From: Thermococcus nautili
GTDB taxonomy: Archaea > Methanobacteriota_B > Thermococci > Thermococcales > Thermococcaceae
Reading direction: 5' to 3'
Assembly: GCF_000585495.1 (NCBI RefSeq)
Contig: NZ_CP007264.1
Coordinates: forward strand, 1,860,001 to 1,924,000
Length of the DNA: 64,000 nucleotides
Both the position numbers and the translations under genes were made by a program. The notes beneath the pieces were generated by a model. The model ran no database searches and had not been told where the DNA came from. It saw nothing but the letters and a program-made list of their open reading frames with translations. Shown in pieces: positions 1 to 10,001 of this stretch; within the stretch, counting starts at the first letter, position 1, and each line of letters starts with the position of its first letter.

Positions 1-485
1 CCGAACCTGAGCGCGAGGTGGTTGAACTGGAGAAACTCCGGAAGAGCGTTGAAGAGCTGACAAGACAGGTTGCCAGGCTGGAGGAGAGGAGAAAGCCCGA
101 CTCCCTTGGCTGGGACGATATAGCGCAGGAGATAGTTGGGGCGATAACCTTCGCGCTCCCCTTCATCTTCACGGGTGAGGTCTGGGACGTGGCAAAGGAC
201 ATCTCGGTCGAGCGCTCGCTCGCCATCTTCCTCATGACGATTGGCCTCGCTTATCTCTTCCTCACCAAGGCCCAGCTCGGGAACCTGAAGCGCGAGGAAA
301 TCTTCCACGTTCCCAAGAGGCTTATAACCGTCGCCCTCATCTCCTACGCCGTTTCCGCGGTTCTAATCTACCTCTTCGGCATAGACTACATAGCTCACTT
401 TGACGCGGTTCAGTACTTCAACGCGACGGTCATAATAAGCACCTTCGCGGTCATAGGCGCGATAGCGGTTGACATGGTGAGGTGA
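1..485 (+). CDS. DUF2391-like integral membrane protein, 5' end outside window
   Basis: The frame is open from the first complete codon at base 3, so the gene probably begins upstream. The GTG at 18 is only the first start codon visible and has no ribosome-binding site. The first 25 or so residues are charged with regular leucines, like a short coiled coil. About four hydrophobic segments follow, near residues 38-55, 65-85, 100-122 and 135-153. The overall plan resembles the DUF2391 family of archaeal membrane proteins of unknown function. The TOPRIM gene follows directly (stop at 485, ATG at 486), so the two are probably co-transcribed. The family call is from memory of the pattern and the function is unknown. 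Confidence 0.6.
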   Translation, partial: EPEREVVELEKLRKSVEELTRQVARLEERRKPDSLGWDDIAQEIVGAITFALPFIFTGEVWDVAKDISVERSLAIFLMTIGLAYLFLTKAQLGNLKREEIFHVPKRLITVALISYAVSAVLIYLFGIDYIAHFDAVQYFNATVIISTFAVIGAIAVDMVR

Positions 486-1508
486 ATGAAAGTAGTAACT
501 GGAAAGCGCTGGGAGGCCTTTGCCGATAGTGCCGTTCTCTTCCCAGAGTACTCGAAGAACCGCGACGAGCTGATTAACTTCGTGAACTCGCTGAAGGGCG
601 ACGAGACCATCGTCACGGCCAGTTTAGAGCTGGTAGACCTGATAGCGAACCGCTTTAGGAAGGGCGAGGAGAACGTTCTAATCTACTCGGACACAGGGAG
701 GAGCATAACGCTCAAGGAGACCTACGAGCTGAGGAAATACATCGAGTTCGACGTTCGCGGGGGCTTCTCGGGGGAAAATGCCAGGGCGAGCGTCCTCTTC
801 GTCGAGGGGAAGACCGACGCCAAGTTCTTCAAGGCCGTCTTCAAGAAGCTCTTCGAGTTCAGGGAGAGCCGAAATGCCCCGTACCAGTTCAGGTTTATAG
901 AGCGTGTCTTTGAGCGCGACAACTTCGACCTCCTCAGGCGGGAATCGGACGGGGCTTACCTCGCCGTTATCCCGAGCGAGGGCAACTCCGGGGTAATTAG
1001 AAACCTCGGAAACTTCCTAAAAGCCATGGAGGCCTTTGATTTCAGCGTTGACAGGCTCGGCGTTGCGGTTGACATAGACGAGAGCAGGGAAAGCGCCCTC
1101 GCCTCGATAGCGGGGAAGCTCTCTGGCTTTGAGCACGAAACGACCACGAGGGGCTACCTCGTCGGAAAAATCGAGGTGATTCCGCTCGTCATTGGACTGC
1201 CCTTCGAGGACGGGCTGATAGAGTGGAAGAAACCGACGGTCGAGGACCTGATGCTCCACCTCATCGAGCGCGAGGGACTGCTCGACAAGGTCAGGCCGGG
1301 CATTAAAGCCCTCAACGAGAGCCTCGGGAGAAAGCTCAAGCCCAAGGAGGTCATGTATCTGGCCTTATCGGCCTACGGCCACTGGGGCAACCTCGAGGGC
1401 TTCTACGAGCTGTTCGTCATGCGCTCCAGGTTCAGGAACCTCAAGGCGGTTCTGAGGGAAGCAGGGCTTATGGAGGGCCTCAGATACCTCGCATTCTCAG
1501 AGCGCTGA
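486..1508 (+). CDS. TOPRIM-domain (DUF3226-type) protein
   Basis: 340 residues. ATG follows the upstream stop directly, with GGTGA just before it. The N-terminal 95 residues are not recognised. From about residue 98 a TOPRIM-like domain begins with the nucleotide or metal-binding Glu in LFVEGKTDAKFF, and a DxD pair follows in VAVDIDES near residue 196. This E...DxD layout is that of DUF3226 proteins, small archaeal relatives of the OLD-nuclease and topoisomerase TOPRIM domains. A metal-dependent nucleic acid or nucleotide function is therefore plausible, but no substrate is known. No ATPase domain is present, unlike OLD nucleases. It appears to form an operon with the membrane protein before it. 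Confidence 0.75.
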   Translation: MKVVTGKRWEAFADSAVLFPEYSKNRDELINFVNSLKGDETIVTASLELVDLIANRFRKGEENVLIYSDTGRSITLKETYELRKYIEFDVRGGFSGENARASVLFVEGKTDAKFFKAVFKKLFEFRESRNAPYQFRFIERVFERDNFDLLRRESDGAYLAVIPSEGNSGVIRNLGNFLKAMEAFDFSVDRLGVAVDIDESRESALASIAGKLSGFEHETTTRGYLVGKIEVIPLVIGLPFEDGLIEWKKPTVEDLMLHLIEREGLLDKVRPGIKALNESLGRKLKPKEVMYLALSAYGHWGNLEGFYELFVMRSRFRNLKAVLREAGLMEGLRYLAFSER

Positions 1509-1547
1509 GCTTTTAAGTTCTCCCTCCAATCCCCTTCGGTGATAAAG

Positions 1548-2249
1548 GTGAAGCTCGTCTCATTCGACGTCTGGAACACCCTCCTCGACATAGAGGTCAT
1601 GCTCGATGCCCTCACGGTGGAGCTGACGAAGCTTATGGGAGCATGCATACTCGACGTGGCCGAGGGAATAATGCTGACGCGCGAGAGGATAAAGGCCATG
1701 CGCGCCAGAGGTGAAGGCGACCCGAGGCGGGCCTTGGAGGAGAGCCAGGAGATGCTGGCAGATTTACTCGGAATAGACGTCGAGCTGGTGAAGCGGGCCG
1801 CGGCAAGGGCGGTCCTCAAGGTCGATGAGGAGATAGTGCTCCCCGGAGCCAAAAAGGCTCTTGAGGGCGTCAAGAGGAAGGGCCTGAAAGTTACCGTCAC
1901 GGGCAACGTGATGTTCTGGCCGGGTTCATACACGAGGCTTCTGCTCGAGCGCTTCGGGCTCATGAACTACATCGACAAAACCTTCTTCGCCGACGAAGTC
2001 GGGGCCTTCAAACCCCTCCCCGAGATGTTCAGGAAACCCCTGGAGACCTTCAACGTGAAGCCTGAGGAGGCCATACACATCGGCGACACGAAGGCGGAGG
2101 ACTTTGAAGGTGCATTAAGGGCCGGCCTCTGGGCGGTCTGGATTAATCCAGAGGCCGAAGGCGTGAGGAGAATCCACGAGAGGGGCTTCGAGGTGCCCAG
2201 TGTAGAGGGGATTTTAGAGGTTTTGGAGAGAATAGAAAACGGGGAATAA
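1548..2249 (+). CDS. HAD superfamily hydrolase
   Basis: About 233 residues. GTG at 1548 is preferred because GGTGAT lies just upstream (1538-1543); the in-frame GTG at 1539 lies inside that signal. A TATA-like TTTTAA occurs at 1511. Motif I is FDVWNTLLD (nucleophile Asp) and motif IV is [13 protein letters not shown], with an alpha-helical cap between them. The residue two after the nucleophile is Trp rather than the Asp usual in HAD phosphatases. That resembles the FDxYGTL pattern of haloacid-dehalogenase-type members, so phosphatase activity is not assured. Convergent with polB, with only about 10 bases between the stops. Confidence 0.8.
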   Translation: MKLVSFDVWNTLLDIEVMLDALTVELTKLMGACILDVAEGIMLTRERIKAMRARGEGDPRRALEESQEMLADLLGIDVELVKRAAARAVLKVDEEIVLPGAKKALEGVKRKGLKVTVTGNVMFWPGSYTRLLLERFGLMNYIDKTFFADEVGAFKPLPEMFRKPLETFNVKPEEAIHIGDTKAEDFEGALRAGLWAVWINPEAEGVRRIHERGFEVPSVEGILEVLERIENGE

Positions 2250-2258
2250 CCCGTCTAA

Positions 2259-5200
2259 TTACTTCTTCACCTTCAGCCACGCGCCCAAACCGACCTGCTT
2301 CGTCTTCTGGTAGCGTAAATCCTCCTTCCGGTAGCCGAAGGCCTTTAGAATCCTCTCCACCGCCGGGAGAACCTGGTTCTCGATGTAGTATTCCGCATCG
2401 TAGCGGTGCTTCGTCGGGTCGAACTCGTCGAAGGGAATCGCCCTGTCGCCTATCCTTCCCGAACCCTTTAGGACGATGTAGCTTATCACCGTGCCCGGCC
2501 GGATTTTCACTCCCCGCGCCGCGAGCCTCTTTGCAACGGCAACGTGCGGGCCCGTTGCCTTATAATCCCTCAAATCGCGCGTTATCTGCTCGTGGATTAC
2601 CAGCTTCTCGGGCGGGACTTCATACTTGCTCAGCTTTTCCGTCACTTCCTTGACTATCCTGACGGCCTCTTCGACGTCACCGTGCTTGAGTATCGCCTCG
2701 AGAACCCTGGCCTGGGTCTCTTTCGCTATCTCGCTCCAGTCGCGCCTCACAATCTCAAGACCCCTCGTGGTTATCTTGCCCTCCTCGTCTATCACCGCGT
2801 ACTTCTTCTTGGTCACGAAGAACCCTCTCACGTAGAAGCCCTCGTACTCGAGTTCGAGCAGGCCGGGCAGTTTCGCGTTGATGTACTTGAGGAACTCTTT
2901 GGCCTTCTTCTTCACGGTCTCGGCGTCGGCTCCGGGGATTGTCGCAAAGAAACCGTCCGTATTGTGGACAAGGATTCCGTTTGCGAAGAATCGGTGCGTC
3001 CCATCGACCTCGATGTCGTAGACGTAGCCTTCGTAGGAGATTTCTTCTATCCTCCGCGGATACACCAAGTCAAATCCGTAACTATAGGCCCGTTTCTTGT
3101 TTGTATAACCGCCCAAGTTTTCGGAGAGTTTTGATGTTTTTCTGTCCAAAACAAACCCTATTCCCTTAGCAAAGCGGTGTTTGTTCTTTATCCTGACATG
3201 GATTGAGTGAGTTCTGCTTTCTTTTCCAAGGTAGCGGTTTGGCGTGGTCTCTGTGAACATCGAATTGGAGACACCAACGAGCCACAGCAACTTTCTTACA
3301 GACTCGCTGAGTTCTGGATTAACGCTCGTCAGTCTCACCTCAGGGATTCCTCTGCGAAGGCTTACCGTTCCATCGGCTGAAAACAGCCCCCGCAGAAACG
3401 CTTCTATGTACTCCCTGGAAAGGCTGAACATGAATTTGGGGATTCTCTTGTTTCCGTTCTCGTCTTTGAAGTACCTGACCATAAAGCCCGCCAGCCACTT
3501 TGAGAGTATCGAAACGTCGCCAGGTTTGCCTTTGTTATAGTAGTTGGAGATTATGCCAGCCTCTTTAAGAGGCTTCAGGATTTTCTCTTCTATTTCTTCC
3601 TTGTCCATTCCTAGGGAAAGGCCAACGTAATATTTAGCCCAGTTTGAATGCCCTCCCCAGTTGCCATCGCCAACCAACAGCCCTATAAGTTCCCACAGCC
3701 TAACGGCGGTTTGAGTCGGCTTAATGCTCCTGGCAATCGGCTGGTTTGGTGTGATGAGTGATTTAACTTCTTTGCCGATTTCCTTGGGCTTTACCTCGAC
3801 GAGGCGCTCTTTCAGCGGCTTTCCGGGCTTCACCCTGCTGGTGTTCAGGTAGCCTATTAACGAGTGGTCCTCTGTAACGTCGAGATACCACGAGTTCGTG
3901 AACCAGATGCGATAGATTCTCTTGTCCGTCCTGTGTCTCATTACATAGGGAACTTTTCTCCAAACAAGCCGGCCCCTATTGTCCAGCGTCAGTGCCTCAA
4001 CGCCTTCAAGAACGCAGTATTCTTTCTCCCCAATCCTGTAATCAACGCGCTGGAAGAGTTCTTCAATCGGCACGAATTCAACCTTCCCGTTCCTTCTGAT
4101 TACGATTTCGGTTTCGCCCGTAACGCTGTCCGCGTAGAGAACTTTAAAGCCGAACTTTTCCTCTATTTCGCGAATGGTGGTTTCTATGTACTCCCTTCCC
4201 CATGCCGTAACGCTCTCGGCGCACTCCTTGCAGTACCATCTCGCTTTTGCGTAGCCGTAGTAGCCGTAGAAGCTGTTGGCGAGGATTTTGATAGCGCGTT
4301 GCCTGTAGTCGAGGAGTTTCTTCTCCAGCGGGTCAACCGTTGCCTTCATCTTCCGCTTTATCTTCTGCCTCTCCTCGAGCAAATCTCCCAGGAGGCTCGG
4401 TATGAAGCCGGGGAAGTCCTTGCAGAACTTGTGCCCAACCTCGGGGGCGACGTCGTACTCCTTACAGCCCTCGCGGTTGAGAGTATCCGGTGAGACGTTG
4501 TGGGTTATGATGATTGAGGGGTACAGCGAGTTGTGTGTCAGTATGCCATTGGCGAAGTAGTAAGGTGTTCCCTCCAGGGTTAGGTCGTAGACTTTGCCCT
4601 TGTAATACTCTTTAGTTGCTTTGAACTCAGAGAGGCTGTAAAATGCGTTGTCTTCGAGGCGGTTCATCTCTCTGCCCCTGATTGCCTCGCTAAGAGCCTG
4701 GTTCTTTTCTGTGCTTATGAACCCCACTAGCGTTTGGAAGAGTATAAGACCATCCCTACCAGTGATTTCGATTATGTATCTTGTCAGATTCTTCCCCCTT
4801 TCGGTGTACTCGTAAGTGTACTTGCTGTGGGGGATTTCGAGTTTTTCTAAGAGCTTTGATACGATTTCGATTTTCCACTTGTTGTTGGTGCCCTGGTTTG
4901 CGACTATCGTCCTGCGAACCCTGTTGACCGTTCCGTCGCCTTCAAAGAAGCCTCTCAGAACGGAAGGAGCGTGAAGGTTCTCAACGTTGTCCATGAGTTC
5001 CTTGGCCTTGAGGTAGACCTCTTTCTTGGCGATTTTGAGAGTTACAGCCTTGGTGCCTTCTTTCCTGGTGATTCTGGGGGTTATACCAAAGAGTTTTTCG
5101 AAAATGTAGACTATTCTCCCTATGAACTCCTCCTCATGTTCTCCAACGGTTATCTCGACCCTGTACTGATGCGATATTCTCTTCTTGCCCCTTGATGAGT

Positions 5201-6827
5201 CAAAATACTCCACGTCTTTCCTTATGAGCGTGCCTTCTGCGAGGATTATTCCCGCAAGTTCTCCCTTAAGCACTTCCTCTTCGGGCACGTTCTGCTTAGT
5301 AATCTTCCCAATTTTCTCAAAGAGCGGTGTGGTTATTAACCTGCCTCTAACTTTCTTTGTGAGGAACGACTTGGCAAGGCTGTCCCTTATCCTGGTCTGT
5401 CTCTCGTTCTTCCCCACTACTGGTAGCTTATGGTTGGGAGTGCACTTTAGGCCGTTTATATTGATGAGTTCTCCCTCGTAGTCATACTCCCAGACCTTCT
5501 TGACCTTCTGCCAGCCATCTATTCCAAGGACATAGTCTCCCTCTCGTACTTCGCTTATGTTGATTATGCCCTTCCCCTTGACTACAACCTTTGTGTCGGC
5601 TGGGTGGCACCTAAAGTCTAAATACACAATATTGTCCCACAATCCCCGCTCTGGTTCTTTAACGTATCCACCTGCGTAGCCCCCGCGCCGTCTCGCGAGC
5701 TCCCTCTCGTCGGGCTTGTTTGGGGCGAGCTCGTTCCTCTTGTAGGCCTTCCGCAGGAGGAACCACTCCACCAAATTTCCGGTGCTCGAGCGCGAGACGT
5801 CCCAGAGGCTCTGGCCGATTAAACGGGAGAGCTGGGCCTCCATCGGGAAGAACTCCCTTCCCAGCTCGTAGGTCACCTTAGCGTCCTCCATCGAGTATCT
5901 TGCAACCCTTTCAAGGCCCTCCCCGCTCTCCCAGGCCTGCGCTATCTCCTCTGCGTAAACCTTCTCCTTGGGCTTTCCAAAGACGGCCTCGTAAACGGCC
6001 TCAAGGGTGTAGGTCGGGAGGTTTATCGTGCGCCTTATGACGGGGTAGAGGTCGAAGTGAATCCTGCCCTTCACCTCAACGGCAAAGCGGTCGCCCATTC
6101 GCTGTATCTTCGGCTCGCTCCCGTCCCTGCCGAGTGTGAACTTTATTCCGAGTTCCTCACAGCGCTTCTTCAGGTAGGCGAAGTCGAAGTTGTCGCCGTT
6201 GTAGGTGATGAGCACGTCGGGGTCCTTCTCCCTGACGACGCGGAGGAAGCGCTTAATCATCTCCTTCTCGGTCGAGACGACGTCCACATAAGGCAGGTCA
6301 ATTTTCTTCCAGGTTATCACCCTCGCCTCGCTCCCGTCGGCGTAGCTTATCATGAGAATCGGCCCGGTTCCGAACTCCTCGCCCTCGTGATAGAGCGTTT
6401 CGATGTCGAAGGCGAGCATCGTAAGCTCCTCGTCGCCCTCCATCGGAATCAGGCCCTTGTCGATGAGGTAGCGCTTGGCGAAGGGTATGTCGTACTCGTA
6501 GATGTCAACGACAGCGGGGTGGGCGCGTATCCTGTCTCGAATCGCCGGGACGTCCTGAGGATGGTTGAAGTAGAGCTTCCAGACCTCTATCGGCCTGCCG
6601 AGGAACTTCTTCTGCACCTTCTCGGCGCGCTTCACCTTGACAACCGTTCCGTGCCTCTTTGCCGTTACCTTCTTGACGTCCTCTATCGCAGAATCGTCCT
6701 TCAGAAGGGCGTAGAAGTAGGGCTCGAAGGTTCTGTCGTACTCGATTTTAAACTCGCCGTTCTCCTTCTTGAAGACCCTTATCACGGGCTTCCCGTTCTC
6801 GGTGATGTAGTCGGTATCGAGAATCAT
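2259..6827 (-). CDS. polB: Family B DNA polymerase with two in-frame inteins
   Basis: 1522 codons encode a polymerase precursor. Removing the inteins (residues 407-766 and 901-1289) leaves 773 residues, the normal size of Thermococcus PolB such as KOD. The 3'-5' exonuclease site is intact: Exo I DIET (Asp141, Glu143), Exo [11 protein letters not shown] near 207, Exo [13 protein letters not shown] near 311. Polymerase motif A is DFR/SLYPSI, motif [10 protein letters not shown] near 847, motif C YAD/TDG, so each intein splits a catalytic motif. A cysteine pair (CKEC) expected for a disulfide is present. Its ATG overlaps the stop of the upstream PIN gene (ATGA), with GGTG seven bases upstream. 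The product is the replicative or repair polymerase with proofreading. Confidence 0.98.
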   Translation of the reverse strand: MILDTDYITENGKPVIRVFKKENGEFKIEYDRTFEPYFYALLKDDSAIEDVKKVTAKRHGTVVKVKRAEKVQKKFLGRPIEVWKLYFNHPQDVPAIRDRIRAHPAVVDIYEYDIPFAKRYLIDKGLIPMEGDEELTMLAFDIETLYHEGEEFGTGPILMISYADGSEARVITWKKIDLPYVDVVSTEKEMIKRFLRVVREKDPDVLITYNGDNFDFAYLKKRCEELGIKFTLGRDGSEPKIQRMGDRFAVEVKGRIHFDLYPVIRRTINLPTYTLEAVYEAVFGKPKEKVYAEEIAQAWESGEGLERVARYSMEDAKVTYELGREFFPMEAQLSRLIGQSLWDVSRSSTGNLVEWFLLRKAYKRNELAPNKPDERELARRRGGYAGGYVKEPERGLWDNIVYLDFRCHPADTKVVVKGKGIINISEVREGDYVLGIDGWQKVKKVWEYDYEGELININGLKCTPNHKLPVVGKNERQTRIRDSLAKSFLTKKVRGRLITTPLFEKIGKITKQNVPEEEVLKGELAGIILAEGTLIRKDVEYFDSSRGKKRISHQYRVEITVGEHEEEFIGRIVYIFEKLFGITPRITRKEGTKAVTLKIAKKEVYLKAKELMDNVENLHAPSVLRGFFEGDGTVNRVRRTIVANQGTNNKWKIEIVSKLLEKLEIPHSKYTYEYTERGKNLTRYIIEITGRDGLILFQTLVGFISTEKNQALSEAIRGREMNRLEDNAFYSLSEFKATKEYYKGKVYDLTLEGTPYYFANGILTHNSLYPSIIITHNVSPDTLNREGCKEYDVAPEVGHKFCKDFPGFIPSLLGDLLEERQKIKRKMKATVDPLEKKLLDYRQRAIKILANSFYGYYGYAKARWYCKECAESVTAWGREYIETTIREIEEKFGFKVLYADSVTGETEIVIRRNGKVEFVPIEELFQRVDYRIGEKEYCVLEGVEALTLDNRGRLVWRKVPYVMRHRTDKRIYRIWFTNSWYLDVTEDHSLIGYLNTSRVKPGKPLKERLVEVKPKEIGKEVKSLITPNQPIARSIKPTQTAVRLWELIGLLVGDGNWGGHSNWAKYYVGLSLGMDKEEIEEKILKPLKEAGIISNYYNKGKPGDVSILSKWLAGFMVRYFKDENGNKRIPKFMFSLSREYIEAFLRGLFSADGTVSLRRGIPEVRLTSVNPELSESVRKLLWLVGVSNSMFTETTPNRYLGKESRTHSIHVRIKNKHRFAKGIGFVLDRKTSKLSENLGGYTNKKRAYSYGFDLVYPRRIEEISYEGYVYDIEVDGTHRFFANGILVHNTDGFFATIPGADAETVKKKAKEFLKYINAKLPGLLELEYEGFYVRGFFVTKKKYAVIDEEGKITTRGLEIVRRDWSEIAKETQARVLEAILKHGDVEEAVRIVKEVTEKLSKYEVPPEKLVIHEQITRDLRDYKATGPHVAVAKRLAARGVKIRPGTVISYIVLKGSGRIGDRAIPFDEFDPTKHRYDAEYYIENQVLPAVERILKAFGYRKEDLRYQKTKQVGLGAWLKVKK
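2961..4127 (-). other. Intein 2 in polymerase motif C (pol-c site), LAGLIDADG type
   Basis: Precursor residues 901-1289, 389 residues. It starts with Ser901 after KVLYAD and ends [10 protein letters not shown] before Thr1290 of TDGFF, splitting the YxDTD catalytic motif. Block B is VTEDHSL. Ser as first residue and Thr as the residue after the splice are the chemistry usual at this site. Endonuclease motifs [11 protein letters not shown] near 1048 and LRGLFSADG near 1145 keep their acidic residues. Length is close to the 390-residue second intein of T. litoralis polymerase and far from the 537-residue one in KOD, so the site is the same but the intein lineage differs from KOD. Confidence 0.95.
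4530..5609 (-). other. Intein 1 in polymerase motif A (pol-a site), LAGLIDADG type
   Basis: Precursor residues 407-766, 360 residues. It starts with Cys407 directly after DFR of motif A and ends FANGILTHN before Ser767 of SLYPSI. Block B of the N-terminal splicing domain is CTPNHKL, and the C-terminal His-Asn is followed by a Ser nucleophile, so protein splicing should work. Two LAGLIDADG-type motifs, LAGIILAEG near 524 and LRGFFEGDG near 624, each keep the acidic residue, so the homing endonuclease looks intact. Size and site match the first intein of KOD polymerase and, from memory, PI-TfuI of T. fumicolans. Confidence 0.95.
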
Positions 6828-7297
6828 GAGAACTCACCACCCATAACCTCGTAAAACAACTCTGGACGAATCCTAAAACCGATACGGTTCAGTTTACTCA
6901 GAAGCTCATCGGGTTTCTCTTCAATAAGCCCACCGTCAAGTAAAATTTTCAATATGCCCAACGTTCCAATGACACGTATTCCTTCAAGCCTTGCGGCTTT
7001 TCTGGCCTTTAAATCATCAAGAACGACGATTGAGTCAGTTTCCTTTGCGAGCGCTATTGCCTCGAGCTCTCCCCTGTGTAGGCCGGGATACACCGGAGTT
7101 GAACTGACCTCGTGGAGTTCTATGCGTTTTTCTTCAATGAGCCTAAGTACTGACGAACTGGCATCATCTTCTTTCGTCGTAATCTCCTCCAAAACTCCTC
7201 TAGGAATTATTGCTTTTTCAAAAAGACTAACCGCAACGTCTAGGTATCCCAACTTGGCTAGGGTTATTAGAGGCGAAGAGTTAAAGACGGCCCTCAC
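6824..7297 (-). CDS. PIN-domain protein (DUF3368), likely VapC-like toxin
   Basis: 157 residues. It opens [12 protein letters not shown], where the Asp usual in PIN domains is Asn followed by Ser-Ser, the form typical of DUF3368. Further acidic positions are the Glu in [10 protein letters not shown] and the Asp pair in VLDDLKARK. These fit a magnesium-dependent ribonuclease fold. The start GTG lies inside the end of the UPF0175 gene (17-base overlap) and its stop overlaps the polB start by 4 bases, so translation of all three genes may be coupled. Partner arrangement is that of a type II toxin-antitoxin pair. Activity is inferred from the family only. Confidence 0.8.
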   Translation of the reverse strand: MRAVFNSSPLITLAKLGYLDVAVSLFEKAIIPRGVLEEITTKEDDASSSVLRLIEEKRIELHEVSSTPVYPGLHRGELEAIALAKETDSIVVLDDLKARKAARLEGIRVIGTLGILKILLDGGLIEEKPDELLSKLNRIGFRIRPELFYEVMGGEFS

Positions 7298-7553
7298 GTT
7301 TCAGCTCCTCCAAAATTCTTTTTGCTTCTTCCTTTTCTAACCTCGCCTCCTCCTCATCGAGAAGGGAGTACTCAACACCTAACTTGTCGAGGAGAAACGC
7401 AAGTTCATCTAACCTCATATCGAGCAACTCTGCGGCTTTCTCAAACGTTATCTGGTGGCTTACGAGAAGTCCAACCACCTTTAGGAAGCGCTCTTTCTCA
7501 CGGTAATCTTTGAACAGGGGAAAGTTGAAGACGAGCCTGTCAACCTCTTCCAT
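7281..7553 (-). CDS. UPF0175-type antitoxin
   Basis: 90 residues from ATG at 7553. An in-frame ATG at 7577 exists but GGTGGGA sits properly only before 7553. The sequence has the UPF0175 plan: a helix-turn-helix-like stretch near residues 30-60 (ITFEKAAELLDMRLDELAFL) and a long charged C-terminal helix. UPF0175 proteins commonly sit before DUF3368 PIN proteins, as here, and are thought to be antitoxins that bind both toxin and DNA. Transcription probably starts from a TATA shared with the methyltransferase gene on the other strand. Function is inferred from context. Confidence 0.75.
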   Translation of the reverse strand: MEEVDRLVFNFPLFKDYREKERFLKVVGLLVSHQITFEKAAELLDMRLDELAFLLDKLGVEYSLLDEEEARLEKEEAKRILEELKREGRL

Positions 7554-7603
7554 GCTCCCACCGGTGGGAGATTGCATTCAATCCTAATAAACCTCACCGC
7601 CAC

Positions 7604-7613
7604 CTTTTTAAAG
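7604..7613. promoter_or_regulatory. Palindromic TATA box serving both directions
   Basis: CTTTTTAAAG is nearly its own reverse complement. Its centre lies 25 bases before the ATG at 7634 on the plus strand, which would make that mRNA leaderless. On the minus strand it predicts a start near 7583, giving a 30-base leader with GGTGGGA before the UPF0175 ATG. Prediction from spacing only. Confidence 0.6.
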
Positions 7614-7633
7614 CGTCCCGTAAAGCCCCGAGC

Positions 7634-8989
7634 ATGGAGCTGTTTTACAGGGTGAGCTTTCAGGAGGTCGTTGTGGACGCTTTGAGCTTAGTTGAGGAGC
7701 GCGAGCTCTCCTCCAAGCACGCCCTTGAGCGGGTCTTCCGGAAGGTTGCCGGAAGGGACAGGGAGAAGGCTCGCGGATTGGCTCATGCCTACGTCTTTGA
7801 GATTGAGAAGTGGAGGGCCAAGATAGATTTCATCATAAACTCCGTGCTGAAGGGCTCGAAGGTTGAAGACCTCGACCCCTATCTCGCCAATCTCCTCCGC
7901 ATCGGGACGTTTGAAATCCACTTCCGGAAGGTTCCGCCCGCCATAGCTACCGACTCCGTCGTGAGGGTCGTCAAGGAGCGCTTTGATTTCAGCCGGGCGA
8001 AGTTCGTCAACGCGCTGATGCACTCGATAGAGAAGTTCGACGTGGAGAGGGCCTTGAAACGGCTCAAGGAGAGGGATAGAATTGAGTGGCTTTCTGTTCG
8101 CTTCTCCCACCCGCGCTGGTACGTTGAGTACGTGATAGAGCTTCTGGGCTACGACGAAGCTGTAAGGCTTCTCCTCAGCAACAACAGGCCTCAGAGGTAC
8201 TACGTCCGGGCCAACACCCTTAAGACGGACGTGGACTCCCTCCGCGATTACCTTGAGGAAAACGGCGTGAGGACTGCCCTAACGCCAGTTCCGGACGTTC
8301 TAAAGGTTCTCGACTACAAGACGCCGGTGACGAGGCTCGACTGGTATAAAGAGGGGAAGTTCGTCATTCAGGATTTAGCGAGCGCTTACGTCGCCCACGT
8401 TCTCAACCCAGAGCCGGGCGAGAGGGTTCTAGATTTGGCCGCCGCCCCCGGTTCAAAAACCTTCCACGCCGCCGCGTTAATGGAGAACAAAGGCGAGATA
8501 GTCGCGGTGGACTACTCCTACGACAGGCTGATGCGCATGAAGGAGAAGATGAAGCTCCTCGGAATCAAAAACGTCAAGCTGGTTCACGCGGACGGGCAGA
8601 GCTTTAGGGATAAGGCCAAGTTCGATAAGATAATCCTCGACGCGCCGTGCTCGAGCTCCGGAACCTACCGGCAGTTCCCCGAAGTTAAGTGGCGCTTTGA
8701 CGAGAACAAGATTAAGCGCATAATAAGCGTTCAGAGGAACATGCTCCGCAACGCCTACGAGAACCTTCGTGTAGGCGGGGCGATGACCTACTCGACGTGC
8801 TCAATCAGGATTGATGAGGACGAGGAGAACGTCCTCTTCGCCGTCGAGAGGGTTGGACTGGAGCTTCTCCCCTACGATTTCAGCTGGGGCGATAGGGGCT
8901 TCCTCGAAATCGGCGACAAGGTGTTCCGCGCGTGGACGCACAAACACGACTGCAACAGCTTCTTCATAGCGAAGATGGGGAAGGGTTAA
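7634..8989 (+). CDS. NusB-domain RNA (cytosine-C5) methyltransferase, NOL1/NOP2/Sun family
   Basis: 451 residues. The first 140 form a NusB-like helical RNA-binding domain (KHALERVFRKV..., YLANLLRIGTFEI). A Rossmann methyltransferase follows: SAM motif VLDLAAAPGSKT near 266, motif IV DAPCSSSGTYR near 335, motif VI TYSTCSI near 386. Both cysteines of the m5C mechanism are present (TCS catalytic, PCS for release). The layout is that of bacterial RsmB, but in archaea the target may be tRNA or rRNA and cannot be read from sequence. No ribosome-binding site precedes ATG, and the TATA position predicts a leaderless mRNA. The stop overlaps the convergent AMMECR1 gene by 4 bases. Confidence 0.9.
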   Translation: MELFYRVSFQEVVVDALSLVEERELSSKHALERVFRKVAGRDREKARGLAHAYVFEIEKWRAKIDFIINSVLKGSKVEDLDPYLANLLRIGTFEIHFRKVPPAIATDSVVRVVKERFDFSRAKFVNALMHSIEKFDVERALKRLKERDRIEWLSVRFSHPRWYVEYVIELLGYDEAVRLLLSNNRPQRYYVRANTLKTDVDSLRDYLEENGVRTALTPVPDVLKVLDYKTPVTRLDWYKEGKFVIQDLASAYVAHVLNPEPGERVLDLAAAPGSKTFHAAALMENKGEIVAVDYSYDRLMRMKEKMKLLGIKNVKLVHADGQSFRDKAKFDKIILDAPCSSSGTYRQFPEVKWRFDENKIKRIISVQRNMLRNAYENLRVGGAMTYSTCSIRIDEDEENVLFAVERVGLELLPYDFSWGDRGFLEIGDKVFRAWTHKHDCNSFFIAKMGKG

Positions 8990-9603
8990 ACCAACGGCTT
9001 CCTCCTCACCGGTCCCCTCGGCCACTCCTCCTCGAAAATCTCAGCGGTGAAGCGGTAGACCTTTGTATCCGGGTCGAGCCAGCAGTCCGGTGGAAGACCG
9101 GCCTTCCAGCAGGTTTGAGCTAAGAACTCCTCCTCGTCCCAGCCCCACTCTATTGGCACCTGCGGGAGCAGTAAGCCCGAGTAGATGCCCTTCTCGATTA
9201 TCAGACCGTCTCTGCCGACCTTTATCTTCCTCGGTCTCTCCTCAGGCGGGCCCTCCACCGGCTCCGGCGGAGTTAGGACGCTGACCTCCACCGTTAGCTC
9301 GTCGAGCTCCTCTGGTCTAACGGGCGGGAAGCGCGGGTCTTCCACTGCCGCGTGGATTGCCGCCTTTATCGTCGCCTCGACCAGCGGGTAAATCGGCAGG
9401 GGGAAGCCTATGCACCCGCGAAGCGCCATCTGTGGCGGGACGTTGTGGCGGTTGAGGGTCACGAAGACACCCATCTTCTCCCAGAGCTCCGGCGGTGTGT
9501 CCTCTGGAGGCTCGATGACCCTCCCATTCCTCACGTACTCCTCGATGGCTTTCCTTGCGAGCCTGACGAGGAATTCGCCCCACTCATCCTTAATCCTGTA
9601 CAC
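8986..9603 (-). CDS. AMMECR1 family protein
   Basis: 205 residues, the usual length. Signature MALRGCIGFP near residue 65 and the surrounding LVEATIKAAIHAAVEDPRFPP identify the AMMECR1 fold, conserved from archaea to humans with no settled biochemical role. GTG start with GGTG five bases upstream; a TATA-like TTAATAAAC sits about 35 bases before the start. In archaea the domain is often found with MEMO and radical SAM proteins, but none is adjacent here. The 3' end overlaps the methyltransferase gene on the other strand by 4 bases, so the two transcripts are antisense at their ends. Confidence 0.9.
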   Translation of the reverse strand: MYRIKDEWGEFLVRLARKAIEEYVRNGRVIEPPEDTPPELWEKMGVFVTLNRHNVPPQMALRGCIGFPLPIYPLVEATIKAAIHAAVEDPRFPPVRPEELDELTVEVSVLTPPEPVEGPPEERPRKIKVGRDGLIIEKGIYSGLLLPQVPIEWGWDEEEFLAQTCWKAGLPPDCWLDPDTKVYRFTAEIFEEEWPRGPVRRKPLV

Positions 9604-9695
9604 TCTCTCACCCCCTTAAAATTACCTCTCGTTAGTTTATTAACCTATCGCAACCCTTAAATTACTGCCGAGAAAGATTAAAGCGGGTGTCGAAG

Positions 9696-10001
9696 GTGGT
9701 CATCGTCGAGTTCGTAATCGTTCCCCTCGGGGAGAAGAGCCTGAGCAGGTATGTCGCCGAGGTGATAAAGCTTTTAGAGAGGAAGGGCGTTAAATATCAG
9801 TTGACGCCGATGGCCACCATCATCGAGACAAAGACCGTTAGGGAGGCCTTTGATATAATCGAGGAGGCTCACGAGCTGATGTTCAAGCTTGGCGCCGAGA
9901 GGGTTTCCACAACGATAAGGATTGACGACAGGCGCGACAAGGATAGGCACATGGAGGACAAGGTCAAATCCGTCCTCGAAAAGGTTGGAGAGGTGCGGTG
10001 A
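9696..10001 (+). CDS. MTH1187 family (DUF77) thiamine-binding-type protein
   Basis: 101 residues from GTG at 9696, which has GGTG six bases upstream; GTG at 9687 would add three residues. One ferredoxin-like domain: VIVEFVIVPLGE, then TPMATIIE and RVSTTIRIDDRRD, the pattern of MTH1187/YkoF-like proteins. Some bind thiamine or its pyrimidine moiety. Tetramer formation is typical of the family. Its stop TGA overlaps the next gene's start region (GTGATG), so it is probably translated together with the DUF373 membrane protein. Ligand is not established for this copy. Confidence 0.8.
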   Translation: MVIVEFVIVPLGEKSLSRYVAEVIKLLERKGVKYQLTPMATIIETKTVREAFDIIEEAHELMFKLGAERVSTTIRIDDRRDKDRHMEDKVKSVLEKVGEVR

